From Hyphococcus sp. (GTDB lineage Bacteria > Pseudomonadota > Alphaproteobacteria > Caulobacterales > Parvularculaceae), in NCBI GenBank assembly GCA_028289605.1, contig JANQON010000017.1, forward strand, positions 62,001-126,000: a stretch of DNA of 64,000 nucleotides, written 5' to 3'. The notes under the pieces are model-generated. The model did no database searches. It had not been told where the DNA came from and saw only the letters and a program-made list of their open reading frames with translations. Positions within the stretch are counted from its first letter, which is position 1. Each line of letters starts with the position of its first letter. The position numbers and the translations under genes are program-made. Positions 16,779 to 27,126 of this stretch are shown piece after piece.

Positions 16779-17162
16779 ATGCGTTGGATTTCGGTTCTGT
16801 TCGCCTTTGTTTTGACGGCGTGCGGCGGACGCGTGGCCAATCCGGTCGCGCTTGAGCGCAGTTTCGACGACCAGTTGTCATGCTCCCACTATGTCGGGGA
16901 ACTGGAAAACAACATTAAGCGGCTGTCGGAGTTAACCGGCGAAAGCAACGACAAAGCGCGCGACAATCTAGGGTTGTTAATCTCCAGCCCGCTTTTTCTG
17001 GATTTCTCAACGACTCAGAAGGACGAAGCCGCCGCCATTCTTGCGCGCAATGAAAGGCTTCGCGAGCTAATGGCGGCGAAAGACTGTGTCCTTGAAGAGG
17101 CAGTGGCGGCTGCCGGCGACGTCGACCCTGAATCAACGAACAACGTCGCCGCGGAAGAGTAG
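16779..17162 (+). CDS. Small lipoprotein of unknown function
   Basis: 127 residues. The lipobox FVLTACGGR puts the lipidated Cys at about residue 15. The mature part is helical and carries ISSPLFLDFSTTQKDEAAAI, a segment seen in many small alphaproteobacterial lipoproteins of unknown role, plus two further Cys that could pair. The gene is divergent from the 198-residue lipoprotein and ends 10 nt before the convergent yghU. Confidence 0.75.
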   Translation: MRWISVLFAFVLTACGGRVANPVALERSFDDQLSCSHYVGELENNIKRLSELTGESNDKARDNLGLLISSPLFLDFSTTQKDEAAAILARNERLRELMAAKDCVLEEAVAAAGDVDPESTNNVAAEE

Positions 17163-17172
17163 GGTTTGCCGG

Positions 17173-18051
17173 CTATTCCTCGGAAGGCTCCAGTTTATCC
17201 TGGGTCCTCAATTCGAAATCGCTGGCGTCGTGGCGTTCGTGAAGTTGTTCCGCCGGATCGCCCCAACCGCGATTGACCATGCGTCCGCGTTTGACGGCGG
17301 GGCGGCCGGCGACCTCAGCCGTCCAGCGCTGCGCGTTCTTATATGAGTCAACCTGCAAAAACTCGCCGGCCTCGTAAATCTTCCCTTGCGCCAGAACGCC
17401 GTACCAAGGCCAGATCGCCATGTCGGCGATGGAATAGTTGTCGCCGGCGATGAATTTATTGTCTGCAAGCTGACGGTCAAGCACATCGAGCTGGCGCTTA
17501 ACTTCCATCGCATAACGGTTGATCGGGTATTCAAACTTCTCCGGCGCGTAAGCATAAAAATGACCAAATCCGCCGCCGAGGAAGGGCGCCGAACCCATTT
17601 GCCAGAACAGCCAGTTTAGGGTTTCTATGCGCGCGGCTCCGTCCTTGGGCAGAAACGCGTCAAATTTGTCGGCCAGGTGCACAAGAATCGAGCCGGACTC
17701 AAAAACCCTGATCGGTTCCGGGCCCGAGCGGTCGAGCAAGGCGGGAATTTTTGAATTCGGATTGACGTCAACGAAACCCGACCCGAACTGATCGCCTTCC
17801 TGAATATTGATCAGCCATGCGTCATATTCGGCGTCTTTCACGCCGCGCTCGAGCAATTCCTCGAACATGATCGTTGCTTTCACCCCGTTCGGCGTCGCGA
17901 GCGAGTAGAGCTGGAACGGGTGCTCGCCGACAGGAAGGTCCTTGTCGTGCGTCGGTCCGGCGATGGGCCGGTTGATGTTGGCGAACTGGCCGCCGCTTTC
18001 CTGGTCCCAGGTCCATATGGGCGGCGGGACGTAAGAGGCTTGGTCTGTCAT
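17173..18051 (-). CDS. yghU: Glutathione-dependent disulfide-bond oxidoreductase
   Basis: 292 residues from the ATG at 18051; the frame is open another 38 codons, but homology begins at MTDQASYVPPPIW. This is the Nu-class glutathione transferase YghU (288 residues in E. coli), which reduces disulfides using two bound glutathiones. Visible are FANINRPIAGPTHDKDLPVG, LYSLATPNGVKATIMFEELLE, the INIQEGDQFGSGFVDVNPNSKIPAL region and FESGSILVHLA. The C-terminal helical domain carries GDNYSIADMAIWPW. Confidence 0.95.
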   Translation of the reverse strand: MTDQASYVPPPIWTWDQESGGQFANINRPIAGPTHDKDLPVGEHPFQLYSLATPNGVKATIMFEELLERGVKDAEYDAWLINIQEGDQFGSGFVDVNPNSKIPALLDRSGPEPIRVFESGSILVHLADKFDAFLPKDGAARIETLNWLFWQMGSAPFLGGGFGHFYAYAPEKFEYPINRYAMEVKRQLDVLDRQLADNKFIAGDNYSIADMAIWPWYGVLAQGKIYEAGEFLQVDSYKNAQRWTAEVAGRPAVKRGRMVNRGWGDPAEQLHERHDASDFELRTQDKLEPSEE

Positions 18052-18166
18052 GGAACGGCGTCCTTTCCGGTGCGGGTGAAAACTGGTGCGGCCTATGTAG
18101 GGCGCCGCGGCGGGTTTCAAGCTCACGTCTGCGCGAGGATGCGGTCCCATCAGCAGCGCTAACAAC

Positions 18167-19138
18167 TTACTTAGTCAGGCTGGCGTAAACGCGGTCGAGA
18201 TAAATGGCGACATTGGGCGCGCCGGCGCCGAGCTCTTCGTTGAATTCGGCGGTCGGCTCTGCGGCGACGATCTCCTCCAGAGACATGCCGTCGTCGATCA
18301 TCGCCTTGATGCGGTCGCGGGTGGTCCTCAGGATTTCAACGTAGCGCCTCATCTCCGGCGCTCTGGTGACAGGCCCGTGTCCCGGAATAACGATGGTGTC
18401 GTCGTCGATCTCGGCAAGGACTTTTTCGCAAAAAGAGATCATGCCGTCGATATGCCCGCCATTGCCAGCGTCGATGAAGGGGTATCCGGTGTTGTTGAAA
18501 ATATCGCCCATATGAACGGCGTTCTGCTTGCGGAAGATGACCGCCGCGTCGCCGGATGTATGCGCGGCGCCGAAGTGAAGCAATTCGATCTCCCCGCCAT
18601 TGTAGAAATACGACATCGCCTTATCGAAGGTGACGTCTGGCAAACCGTGGGCGGGGTACGCCTTTTGATCATACTTTACGATGACGAGATTGACGATATT
18701 GTCCGTCAGCATTTTCTCGCGCGAATTCTTATGGGCGATGATCTGCGTTCCCTCTTTCCCGAGCGTCAGATTGCCTTCCGCATGATCGAAATGCCAATGC
18801 GTGTTGATCGCCACGTCAACATCGTCATCGGCGAATTCCCTGAGCGCTTTTTTTATTTTCGGCATGAGCTGCGGGAATTGGTCGTCCACGACCAACACGC
18901 CGTCCTCGCCGGAGGAGACGGCGATGTTGCCGCCAAGACCGAACAGAACATGAAGACCGTCTGCGACTTTGACGATCCGGATCTGCGCATCTTCAAAGTC
19001 CCAGCCGAAGGCGGCGAGCAACGCCTCGAGTTCCAGAACCGGCGCCTCGGTCGGGGCCTCGGGCTCGCTATGAGCCTGTGCGGCGCCAGCGAGAATCGCA
19101 AAGTAGGCGGCAAGAACTATTGAAATCAGTCGTTCCAT
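18167..19138 (-). CDS. Exported metallo-beta-lactamase-fold hydrolase
   Basis: 323 residues. Signal peptide (ISIVLAAYFAILAGAAQA, about 22 residues). The zinc site is complete: INTHWHFDHAEGN (HxHxDH), the third-ligand His in FGAAHTSGDAAV, and VIPGHGPV near residue 245. The overall pattern fits periplasmic MBL-fold enzymes of the SoxH/quinoprotein-relay type rather than a beta-lactamase proper. Substrate unknown. The gene lies 115 nt upstream of yghU on the same strand. Confidence 0.88.
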   Translation of the reverse strand: MERLISIVLAAYFAILAGAAQAHSEPEAPTEAPVLELEALLAAFGWDFEDAQIRIVKVADGLHVLFGLGGNIAVSSGEDGVLVVDDQFPQLMPKIKKALREFADDDVDVAINTHWHFDHAEGNLTLGKEGTQIIAHKNSREKMLTDNIVNLVIVKYDQKAYPAHGLPDVTFDKAMSYFYNGGEIELLHFGAAHTSGDAAVIFRKQNAVHMGDIFNNTGYPFIDAGNGGHIDGMISFCEKVLAEIDDDTIVIPGHGPVTRAPEMRRYVEILRTTRDRIKAMIDDGMSLEEIVAAEPTAEFNEELGAGAPNVAIYLDRVYASLTK

Positions 19139-19417
19139 GAATGGCTCCCCTGAACAATTCGTCTGAAGACAGAATCACCTGCGTCGCTGCGTCTGGCGAT
19201 CCCCAGAGTGTTGGCGATAATCGTTCGAGGTGCGATGTTGGCGTTCACGCAGCAGACTCCCGGTCAAAAGCGGTCATTGCGCCGCACAATCGAATTTGAA
19301 AATGCTAAACGCGTCACGCTGCGGTTTCAAATGCGGATGTCGCCGCCGATTTCGATTGACCATCGGGCGACAGGTTTGGTTAGGTGACGCCTGCTGATGA
19401 ATGATCGGGGGCGATTT

Positions 19418-20110
19418 ATGACAATCAGCGGGTGGCGGGCGACAGCGGAAGTCATCGCCGTTCTCGGCGCGGCGATGGCCGGCCTGATCGGCGCCGCGAT
19501 TGTGTTCGGCTCGCCCTATGCATCCCCCTTCGGCATGCTGGCGGGTGTTGCGGCGGCGCTCTTTTTTGTCGGCGTGCGCGGCGAGCCGCTGTCTGACTTC
19601 GGCTTCCGCGGCGCGGGACTATTCAAGACCCTGGGTCTCGCCGTCGGCGTCTTTGCGTTCGCCGTAGCGTTGTTTCTTTACGTAGAGCCGGTTTTGGAGC
19701 GATGGTTCGGGCCGATTGATTTTTCCATCTTCGCACCGCTGGAAGGCAACGCACCGTTTCTTGCGTTTATGCTGGTGGTGTCGTGGGTCGGCGCCGCTTT
19801 CGGCGAAGAGGTGGTGTATCGCGGCTTTATCATGACGCGCATCGCCCAGGCTTTTTCCCTTTCGTCCGTCGGCTGGGGCGTCGCCATTGTTGTTCAGGCG
19901 GCGCTGTTCGCCGTCGCCCATTCTTATCAGGGTATGGTCGGCGTGATTGAGATTTTCATTCTCGCGATCGTTTTGGGCCTCGTCTATCTCGCCGCGGGGC
20001 GCAGCTTGTGGCCTGTTATCATTGCGCACGGCCTGCTCGACACTTTCGGCATGATGGACTTTTACCTGGGCGGCGCGCTGAGCGACGCGATCGCCGCCGC
20101 GGGGCGTTGA
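19418..20110 (+). CDS. CPBP-family intramembrane metalloprotease
   Basis: About 230 residues from the ATG at 19418, which has GGGGGCG upstream; an ATG at 19397 would add seven residues. Seven or eight membrane helices. The CPBP (Abi) motifs are present: EEVVYRGFI (motif 1, EExxxR), AVAHSYQG (motif 2 His) and IIAHGLLDTFG (motif 3). These proteases resemble CAAX-prenyl endopeptidases and in bacteria act in bacteriocin immunity or unknown processing. No partner gene suggests a substrate. It ends 51 nt before a TPP riboswitch. Confidence 0.92.
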   Translation: MTISGWRATAEVIAVLGAAMAGLIGAAIVFGSPYASPFGMLAGVAAALFFVGVRGEPLSDFGFRGAGLFKTLGLAVGVFAFAVALFLYVEPVLERWFGPIDFSIFAPLEGNAPFLAFMLVVSWVGAAFGEEVVYRGFIMTRIAQAFSLSSVGWGVAIVVQAALFAVAHSYQGMVGVIEIFILAIVLGLVYLAAGRSLWPVIIAHGLLDTFGMMDFYLGGALSDAIAAAGR

Positions 20111-20161
20111 AGCCGGACCGCTTTTCCTTGCGGGCGCGGGCCCCGCTCTCTATATTCCAGT

Positions 20162-20257
20162 CATTCCGAGGGGCGCCGGCGCACCGGCTGAGACCCTGTT
20201 CCGTCACAGGGGCACCCTTTGAACCTGATCGGTTAAGACCGGCGTAGGGACGGATTG
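20162..20257 (+). promoter_or_regulatory. TPP riboswitch upstream of the ridA-like gene and thiC
   Basis: All parts are visible: P2 GAGGGG, P3 GCCGG/CCGGC closed by CGCA and followed by TGAGA, an extra hairpin CCCTGT/ACAGGG, then ACCCTTTGAACCTGATC, and the GACCGGCGTAGGGACGG 3' end. P1 pairs CATTCCG (20162) with CGGATTG (20251) with one mismatch. Binding of thiamine pyrophosphate should repress the two genes downstream. Confidence 0.95.
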
Positions 20258-20313
20258 CACGCAAAGGCCTTCTTCCACACGCCGGACGACCCGCTGCTGA
20301 AGGAGCGCCGCCC

Positions 20314-20778
20314 ATGACCCGCATTCACCGCATTTTTTGCAGCGCCGCCCTCGCGTTCGCCGTCGCGCCGGCTGCGGTCGCTGAACCCGGCAAAGAGGTT
20401 ATCGTGCCGGACGCCTGGAAGAGCGCTTACGAACAGCTTCACTACGCCCCGGCGGTGCGCGCCGGCGATTGGTTGATCCTTTCCGGCGTTGTCGCCGGCT
20501 TCGGTCCGGACCCTGCGGACACGGACCAAGAAGCCGCCTATGTGCGAGCGTTCGAAGCGATCGGCGCCATCCTGAAAGAAGGGGGCGCCGATTGGGACGA
20601 TGTCGTCGAGTTCGAAACGTTTCACACCGACCTGCCAGGGCAAATCGTAGTGTTTGGCGAGGTCAAAGACCGATACGTCAAGGAGCCTTATCCGGCCTGG
20701 ACGGCGATCGATATCGACCGTCTCTATCCCGATCGCGGAATCGTAGAGATCAAAGTCACCGCCTATCTCGGCGAGTAA
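20314..20778 (+). CDS. Exported RidA/YjgF-family protein
   Basis: 154 residues. Signal peptide (FCSAALAFAVAPAAVA, cleavage near AVA-EP), so this RidA is probably periplasmic. The RidA fold follows: GDWLILSGVVAG, AFEAIGAILKEGGADWDDVVEFETF and the C-terminal VEIKVTAYL strand. Cytosolic RidA deaminates enamines/imines and needs an Arg in the P-x-R position; here that segment reads YPAWTAIDI, with Trp in the Arg position, so enzyme activity is doubtful. It lies between the TPP riboswitch and thiC, 30 nt before thiC. Confidence 0.85.
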   Translation: MTRIHRIFCSAALAFAVAPAAVAEPGKEVIVPDAWKSAYEQLHYAPAVRAGDWLILSGVVAGFGPDPADTDQEAAYVRAFEAIGAILKEGGADWDDVVEFETFHTDLPGQIVVFGEVKDRYVKEPYPAWTAIDIDRLYPDRGIVEIKVTAYLGE

Positions 20779-22704
<1,926 letters not shown>

Positions 22705-22731
22705 GGCGTAGGCGCTGACAATGGAGCGCTT

Positions 22732-23742
22732 ATGCCGAACCCGCAAAACCCCGCCGAAACCCTGTTGCAACTTGCAAGCGGCCTTTGGACGTCGCGGGCG
22801 GTTTGGGCGGCGGCCCGCGAAAAGATCGCCGACGCAGTTCCGGAAGACGGCGTCGCCATCAAAGACCTCGCCGCGCAGAAAGGCCTGTTGCCCGACCGGC
22901 TGAAACGCCTATTGCGTACGCTTTCCTCCGTCGGCGTTTTTGCTGTCGGCGACGATGATATCGTCCGCCACACCGACGCCTCGTTACTGTTGCGGTCGGG
23001 CGAGGCGGGATCGCTGCGCGCCTTTGTCGAGTCAGTCTTCGGCGGCGAGCACTATGCAGCTTTCGGCGTCATCGACGAAATCCTCCGTGAACCGATCTCC
23101 GGCTTTGAAAAGGCGTGCGGCGCGCCGGCCTTCGACTATTACGCAGCGCACCCGGAAGCAGGAGCGCTTTTCGCGCAGGCCATGAGCGACTTCACCGGCC
23201 CGATTGACGCCGCCGTTTCCGCTTATGACTTTCCGCCTTTCGAAACCGCCGTAGACGTTGGCGGCAGTCTCGGCAGTCTCGCGCGCAAAGTCATCGCCCA
23301 GCGCCCCGGCGCGCGCGCCATCGTCTTTGATTTGCCCGATACCGCAGCGCGCGCAGAGAACGCCTGGCGCGGCGCCGCGGACGCGGACCGCCTCACCGCC
23401 GTCGGCGGCGACTTCTTCAAAGCCGTACCGGACGGCGGCGACCTCTATCTCCTGAAATTCATCCTCCATGACTGGAACGATGACCAGTGCGTTCAGATTC
23501 TCAACAACATCCGCAGCGCCATGAAACCGGACGCAACACTCTGCATCCTAGAACTTGTCCTCCCCGACGACGGCTCGCCCCATCCCGGCTGGTTCATGGA
23601 CCTCAACATGATGGCCAACACCGACGGCCGCGAACGGACGCTGTCGGAGTATGACGGATTGTTGGGCGAAGCCGGCTTCAAGCGGCGCAAGGCGACGGCG
23701 ATGCCGCCGAATTTGACGTTGGTTGAGGCGGGGAGGGGGTAG
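22732..23742 (+). CDS. SAM-dependent O-methyltransferase (ASMT/COMT-like)
   Basis: 336 residues. An N-terminal winged-helix dimerisation domain (about 1-90, with IKDLAAQKGLLPDRLKRLLRTL) precedes a class I methyltransferase domain. The SAM motif is VDVGGSLGSLARKVIAQRPG with FDLPD after it. The catalytic-base region is LKFILHDWNDDQCVQIL, where His of HDW is the usual base of plant-type O-methyltransferases. The usual GGxG reads GGSLG. The acceptor is unknown. It starts 27 nt after thiC and may be read through from it. It borders the low-GC island. Confidence 0.88.
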   Translation: MPNPQNPAETLLQLASGLWTSRAVWAAAREKIADAVPEDGVAIKDLAAQKGLLPDRLKRLLRTLSSVGVFAVGDDDIVRHTDASLLLRSGEAGSLRAFVESVFGGEHYAAFGVIDEILREPISGFEKACGAPAFDYYAAHPEAGALFAQAMSDFTGPIDAAVSAYDFPPFETAVDVGGSLGSLARKVIAQRPGARAIVFDLPDTAARAENAWRGAADADRLTAVGGDFFKAVPDGGDLYLLKFILHDWNDDQCVQILNNIRSAMKPDATLCILELVLPDDGSPHPGWFMDLNMMANTDGRERTLSEYDGLLGEAGFKRRKATAMPPNLTLVEAGRG

Positions 23743-23814
23743 GGGCGATCCCGGAAGCGGTGCGGCGAAGGAGCGAATTGTGAGAAGGAACGGCAGCAAA
23801 AACAATCGATACTG

Positions 23815-23874
23815 AACTGATGCCTCAGTTTGATATGAATGACCACTGATTTTTATCTGCGCTGAAGGCAGCGC
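23815..23874. repeat. Two short palindromes at the island edge
   Basis: AACTGA-TGCC-TCAGTT (23815-23830) and GCGCTG-AAGG-CAGCGC (23859-23874) are both perfect. The second touches the stop of the DUF7689-like gene. Neither is followed by a T-run on the relevant strand, so a terminator function is only possible. They mark the change from GC-rich to AT-rich DNA. Confidence 0.4.
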
Positions 23875-24368
23875 TACCAGTGTATTATTGCTGGCGGAGG
23901 TGCCAAATCCGGCAACCTTGGCGGCTCTCCGGTCAAGGCTCGCGCCATATATGCTGAAACGTAAGGGTATTTGCGGCCACAAATTAATAAGTCTGTTAAA
24001 TGGGAAATATCAACAGAAACGCCAAGTTTGCTTGTCCATTTTCCGTCTTGAAGTTGCCGAGCTACGTGGCAAACGTTGTTATCATCATCCGTATAGATTG
24101 CAATTTTTTCTAGCTGACAATTAAGATCTCCATTTTCACAGTTTACGAATCCGCAGAGCTCAAAAAAACGTCGAAAGTTCTCCAGAGTCTCGTTTCGAGG
24201 AAGTTGTGGAGGCCACGCGCCAGTCTCATACTCATCGGGCCAAATCCAACGATTTGATACGCCCACTGCCCAAGAGAGGCAGTTATACAGATTTGTTTGG
24301 CCGCTCGTGATCTGGTAATTCTCCCCTTCAAGTAGGGCGGGGTTGCCGAGCATTTCCGCGAGGCTCAT
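23874..24368 (-). CDS. DUF7689-like protein with a Cys-His-Asp pattern
   Basis: 164 residues, last gene of a three-gene overlapping set. The conserved pieces are YNCLSWAVG (Cys 30), IWPDEY, a helix ETLENFRRFFELCGF, KIAIY, CHVARQL (His 101) and WTSKLG followed by DISH (Asp 120, His 123). This order, a Cys at a helix start and then His and Asp in a later sheet, is that of papain-like cysteine hydrolases, but catalysis is an inference. The ATG overlaps the stop of the preceding gene by 4 nt. Codon and base use are AT-rich compared with neighbours. Confidence 0.75.
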   Translation of the reverse strand: MSLAEMLGNPALLEGENYQITSGQTNLYNCLSWAVGVSNRWIWPDEYETGAWPPQLPRNETLENFRRFFELCGFVNCENGDLNCQLEKIAIYTDDDNNVCHVARQLQDGKWTSKLGVSVDISHLTDLLICGRKYPYVSAYMARALTGEPPRLPDLAPPPAIIHW

Positions 24369-24841
24369 AGAAAAACTTTATTTTGAGCCCATTCGGTCCA
24401 ACTATTAACCATTGATGAGACATCCCCGGCGGAGTGAGGCGGTACGGGGTTCTCACCTGAAATTTCGATTAGCATCGGAAACCAGTAAGCGGGAGTTTCA
24501 CGATTTTTGAGCTCGGCGATAATCAGCGGAATGATCTTTTGCCCCATGCCCTTCAACTCATCATAGAATTCTGAATCCTTTATCCGAGAAGGTGATGAGT
24601 AGAATTGTGTTTCCGTCTTCCATTGACCGGCAAGTTTGTAAAACTCTTCGATGACGGCACTATCGCTAACACTCTCAAGGAGCTGCGGTATAGCTAATGC
24701 GTGGTGCACCGCGTAGGTTTCAGGTGCCACAACGTTTGACAAGTATGTTCTATCAATCGTCTCCATACTGGCTCGCAGTGCGATTAGACCAACCAAAGCG
24801 GTGGAATTTAGTTCAAAACGGTCAGCAGATGTGACTTCCAT
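24365..24841 (-). CDS. Small conserved hypothetical protein of the island operon
   Basis: 158 residues. It has a pattern seen in small bacterial proteins that often sit beside DUF7689-type genes: WKTETQFYSSPSRI (about 74-87), YDELKGMG (93-100), IPLIIAEL (104-111), a YWFPML helix with ISGENPVPP, and a final SWTEWA. No fold or enzyme motif was recognised. The start overlaps the stop of the TIGR04255 gene (TAATG) and the stop overlaps the next start (ATGA), so the three products are probably made together. Confidence 0.7.
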   Translation of the reverse strand: MEVTSADRFELNSTALVGLIALRASMETIDRTYLSNVVAPETYAVHHALAIPQLLESVSDSAVIEEFYKLAGQWKTETQFYSSPSRIKDSEFYDELKGMGQKIIPLIIAELKNRETPAYWFPMLIEISGENPVPPHSAGDVSSMVNSWTEWAQNKVFL

Positions 24842-25575
24842 TATTCAGCTTTTAATTTTTCAATTATCTCGCTCGGAATCAATGAAAAGTACTCCGTCTT
24901 TTCAATCTGATGTGCATCTTCAGCCCATACTAAAACTTGTTTGGCATCCATAGTTTCCAATTCCCCGAGCGTACGCACATCTACGTCGATGTATGTATTC
25001 GCTCCTTTTGGCAAAGTTTTTATGAATGACGGGGTGGCTATCCTCACTAAAACTTCAGTGTTTGTGCCGAATGACTTTAGAAAGTTAATATTTATTTCAG
25101 GCGATGGTATTTCACCATTTATCTTCAATTCCAGGTTCAGGTCAAAAGGGGATCGAATTTTGTGATCCTCTTCATTCATTGCGTTCAAATACCTTAGCCC
25201 CAACCGACTGACATTCACTGGGTTACAAAAGTTGTAAAGATTATCCACTGAGGTCTTGATCATTCCTGAAAAGGCGTCATCCCAACCAGGGTAGGGCGAC
25301 GTCACGCTCAAAACCACGACATTAGGCCCCACAGCAATCGAGTGTAAGCCATCTGGTGAAGCTAACTGATATACAGGCTGGAATTTTAGGTTCAAATCCT
25401 GCTCGCGTAGTTGTGCAGGCACGTCGTTCAAGGGCAAACGACTAGCCTTAAACTCCGACCAAGCGCCCAGCAACTTGCCTAATGCTATTTCAGGAGGGTC
25501 TTCTCTTTCGAAACGTATCTCGAATACCGCTTCAGTAATTGAATCGACTTTTAATTTTTTTGGCAGGTCTGTCAT
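24841..25575 (-). CDS. TIGR04255-family protein
   Basis: 244 residues from the ATG at 25575, preferred because GGAAG lies five bases upstream; ATGs at 25578 and 25587 are alternatives. The beginning KVDSITEAVFEIRFE, the middle PVYQLASPDGLHSIAVG and SRLGLRYLNAM, and the basic/acidic C-terminus match the sporadically distributed TIGR04255 family. Members are about 250 residues, patchily present in bacteria, and of unknown function. This is the first gene of the low-GC operon. Lysine- and asparagine-rich composition suggests recent acquisition. Confidence 0.82.
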   Translation of the reverse strand: MTDLPKKLKVDSITEAVFEIRFEREDPPEIALGKLLGAWSEFKASRLPLNDVPAQLREQDLNLKFQPVYQLASPDGLHSIAVGPNVVVLSVTSPYPGWDDAFSGMIKTSVDNLYNFCNPVNVSRLGLRYLNAMNEEDHKIRSPFDLNLELKINGEIPSPEININFLKSFGTNTEVLVRIATPSFIKTLPKGANTYIDVDVRTLGELETMDAKQVLVWAEDAHQIEKTEYFSLIPSEIIEKLKAE

Positions 25576-25810
25576 CATCGCTTCCATAACAGCGAATCGC
25601 GCATATTTTAATTAGCTTAGGGGTGACCAAAAAGCAAAAATACCATCTGGCGTATATTTTTTTGAAGTAGAGCAGTATTTTTGATGTAGCGCTGAGCGCA
25701 ACCTTCAATCACCATGTGCCTGTTAATATCTGATCGACAAACCAAGGCGACTGGTTGTGCAGTTCGTTGTTGTTTTGCGGCTCCTCCCCATTCCATGCTA
25801 ACCCCGCCCC

Positions 25811-27037
25811 ATGACCAACCAACACCGAGAATTCGACGTCATCGTCTGGGGCGCTTCCGGCTTTACCGGCCGGCTTGTTGCTGAATATCTGCTTGAGACC
25901 TATGGGGCCGGCGGCGAGGCGACCAATAGCGTGAAATGGGCCATGGCGGGCCGCAACGCCGGCAAGCTTGGCGAAGTGGCCGAAGAGATCGGCGCCGGGG
26001 ATGTTCCCATCGTTACCGGCGACGCCGCCGATCCGAAGTCTCTGGGCGAAATGGCGCGGCGGACCAAGGCGATCATTACGACCGTCGGGCCTTATCAGAA
26101 ATACGGCGAGCCGCTGGTGGCGGCCTGCGCGGCGGCGGGGACGGACTATGTGGACCTCTCCGGCGAGCCGCCCTTCATGCGCAAGATGATCGATACCTAT
26201 GCGGATCAGGCCAGGGAAAGCGGCGCGCGCATCGTTCATTCCTGCGGGTTTGATTCGATCCCCTTCGATCTTGGGGTCTTTTACGTGCAGCAGCTGGCGA
26301 CGGAACAGTTCGGCGCGCCGGCGCCGCTGGTGAAGGGGCGGGTGATGGCGGCGCGGGGCGGCGCCTCCGGCGGCACGGTGGCGAGCATGCTGGCGACCAT
26401 GGAAAATATCGGCGATCCGTTCGTTCGCCGCACCATGCGCGACATCTATTCCCTGGCGCCCGACGATGACGCGAACCGCCCGCGCCAGCCCGACGGTAAC
26501 CGGCCGCATTACGACCGCGATACGGGCAAGTGGGTCGCGCCCTTCATCATGGCGGCGATCAATGCGCGCAATGTCCATCGCTCCAACATGTTGATGAACT
26601 ACGCCTACGGAGAGAATTTCAAATACAGCGAGATGATGGCCGCGCCCAACGCGCCGGCCGCCTTCGCCATCGCCGGCGGCATGGGCGCGGGCGCCGGGGC
26701 GCTATTGTTTCCGCCGACACGGGCGCTGATGAAAAACACCGTCCTGCCGAAGCCGGGCGACGGCCCGTCGAAACGACAACGGGAAACGGGTTATTATAAA
26801 GTTCTCTTCGTCGCGAAAAACGACGACGGCGAAATCGTCAAAGCCGTCGTGAAAGGCGACCGCGACCCGGGATACGGGTCCACGTCGAAGATGATTGCAG
26901 AGTCCGCGCTGTGTCTCGCCTTTGACGTCGACCGCGAGGAAACCCCCGGCGGCGTCTGGGCGCCCGCCGCCGCCATGGGCGAGAAGCTGATCAAACGCCT
27001 GGAGGACAAAGCCGGGCTCACTTTTGAGCCGGCGTAG
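25811..27037 (+). CDS. Saccharopine dehydrogenase-like / trans-acting enoyl reductase-family protein
   Basis: 408 residues. A Rossmann NAD(P) site lies at the start (VWGASGFTGRLVAEYL), followed by a second NADP segment (TVGPYQKYGEPLVAACAAAG) and DYVDLSGE. The sequence matches the group that includes mycobacterial trans-acting enoyl reductases and saccharopine-dehydrogenase-like oxidoreductases, which act on lipids or unknown substrates rather than on lysine. The N-terminus MTNQHREFDVIV fits homologues. It is the first GC-rich gene to the right of the island. Confidence 0.9.
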   Translation: MTNQHREFDVIVWGASGFTGRLVAEYLLETYGAGGEATNSVKWAMAGRNAGKLGEVAEEIGAGDVPIVTGDAADPKSLGEMARRTKAIITTVGPYQKYGEPLVAACAAAGTDYVDLSGEPPFMRKMIDTYADQARESGARIVHSCGFDSIPFDLGVFYVQQLATEQFGAPAPLVKGRVMAARGGASGGTVASMLATMENIGDPFVRRTMRDIYSLAPDDDANRPRQPDGNRPHYDRDTGKWVAPFIMAAINARNVHRSNMLMNYAYGENFKYSEMMAAPNAPAAFAIAGGMGAGAGALLFPPTRALMKNTVLPKPGDGPSKRQRETGYYKVLFVAKNDDGEIVKAVVKGDRDPGYGSTSKMIAESALCLAFDVDREETPGGVWAPAAAMGEKLIKRLEDKAGLTFEPA

Positions 27038-27126
27038 GCGCGTATCGGGGATCTGCGCCTCGTTTGTCATTTGACGCCTCCGCCGACGCCGCGCTAGCGT
27101 TTCGGCGAGCGATGGGGGAGAGACCA

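Noticed and set aside
25588-25810. Attachment site or integrase remnant beside the island
   Set aside because: AT-rich, but no tRNA end, direct repeat or integrase piece was seen by eye on either side of the island.
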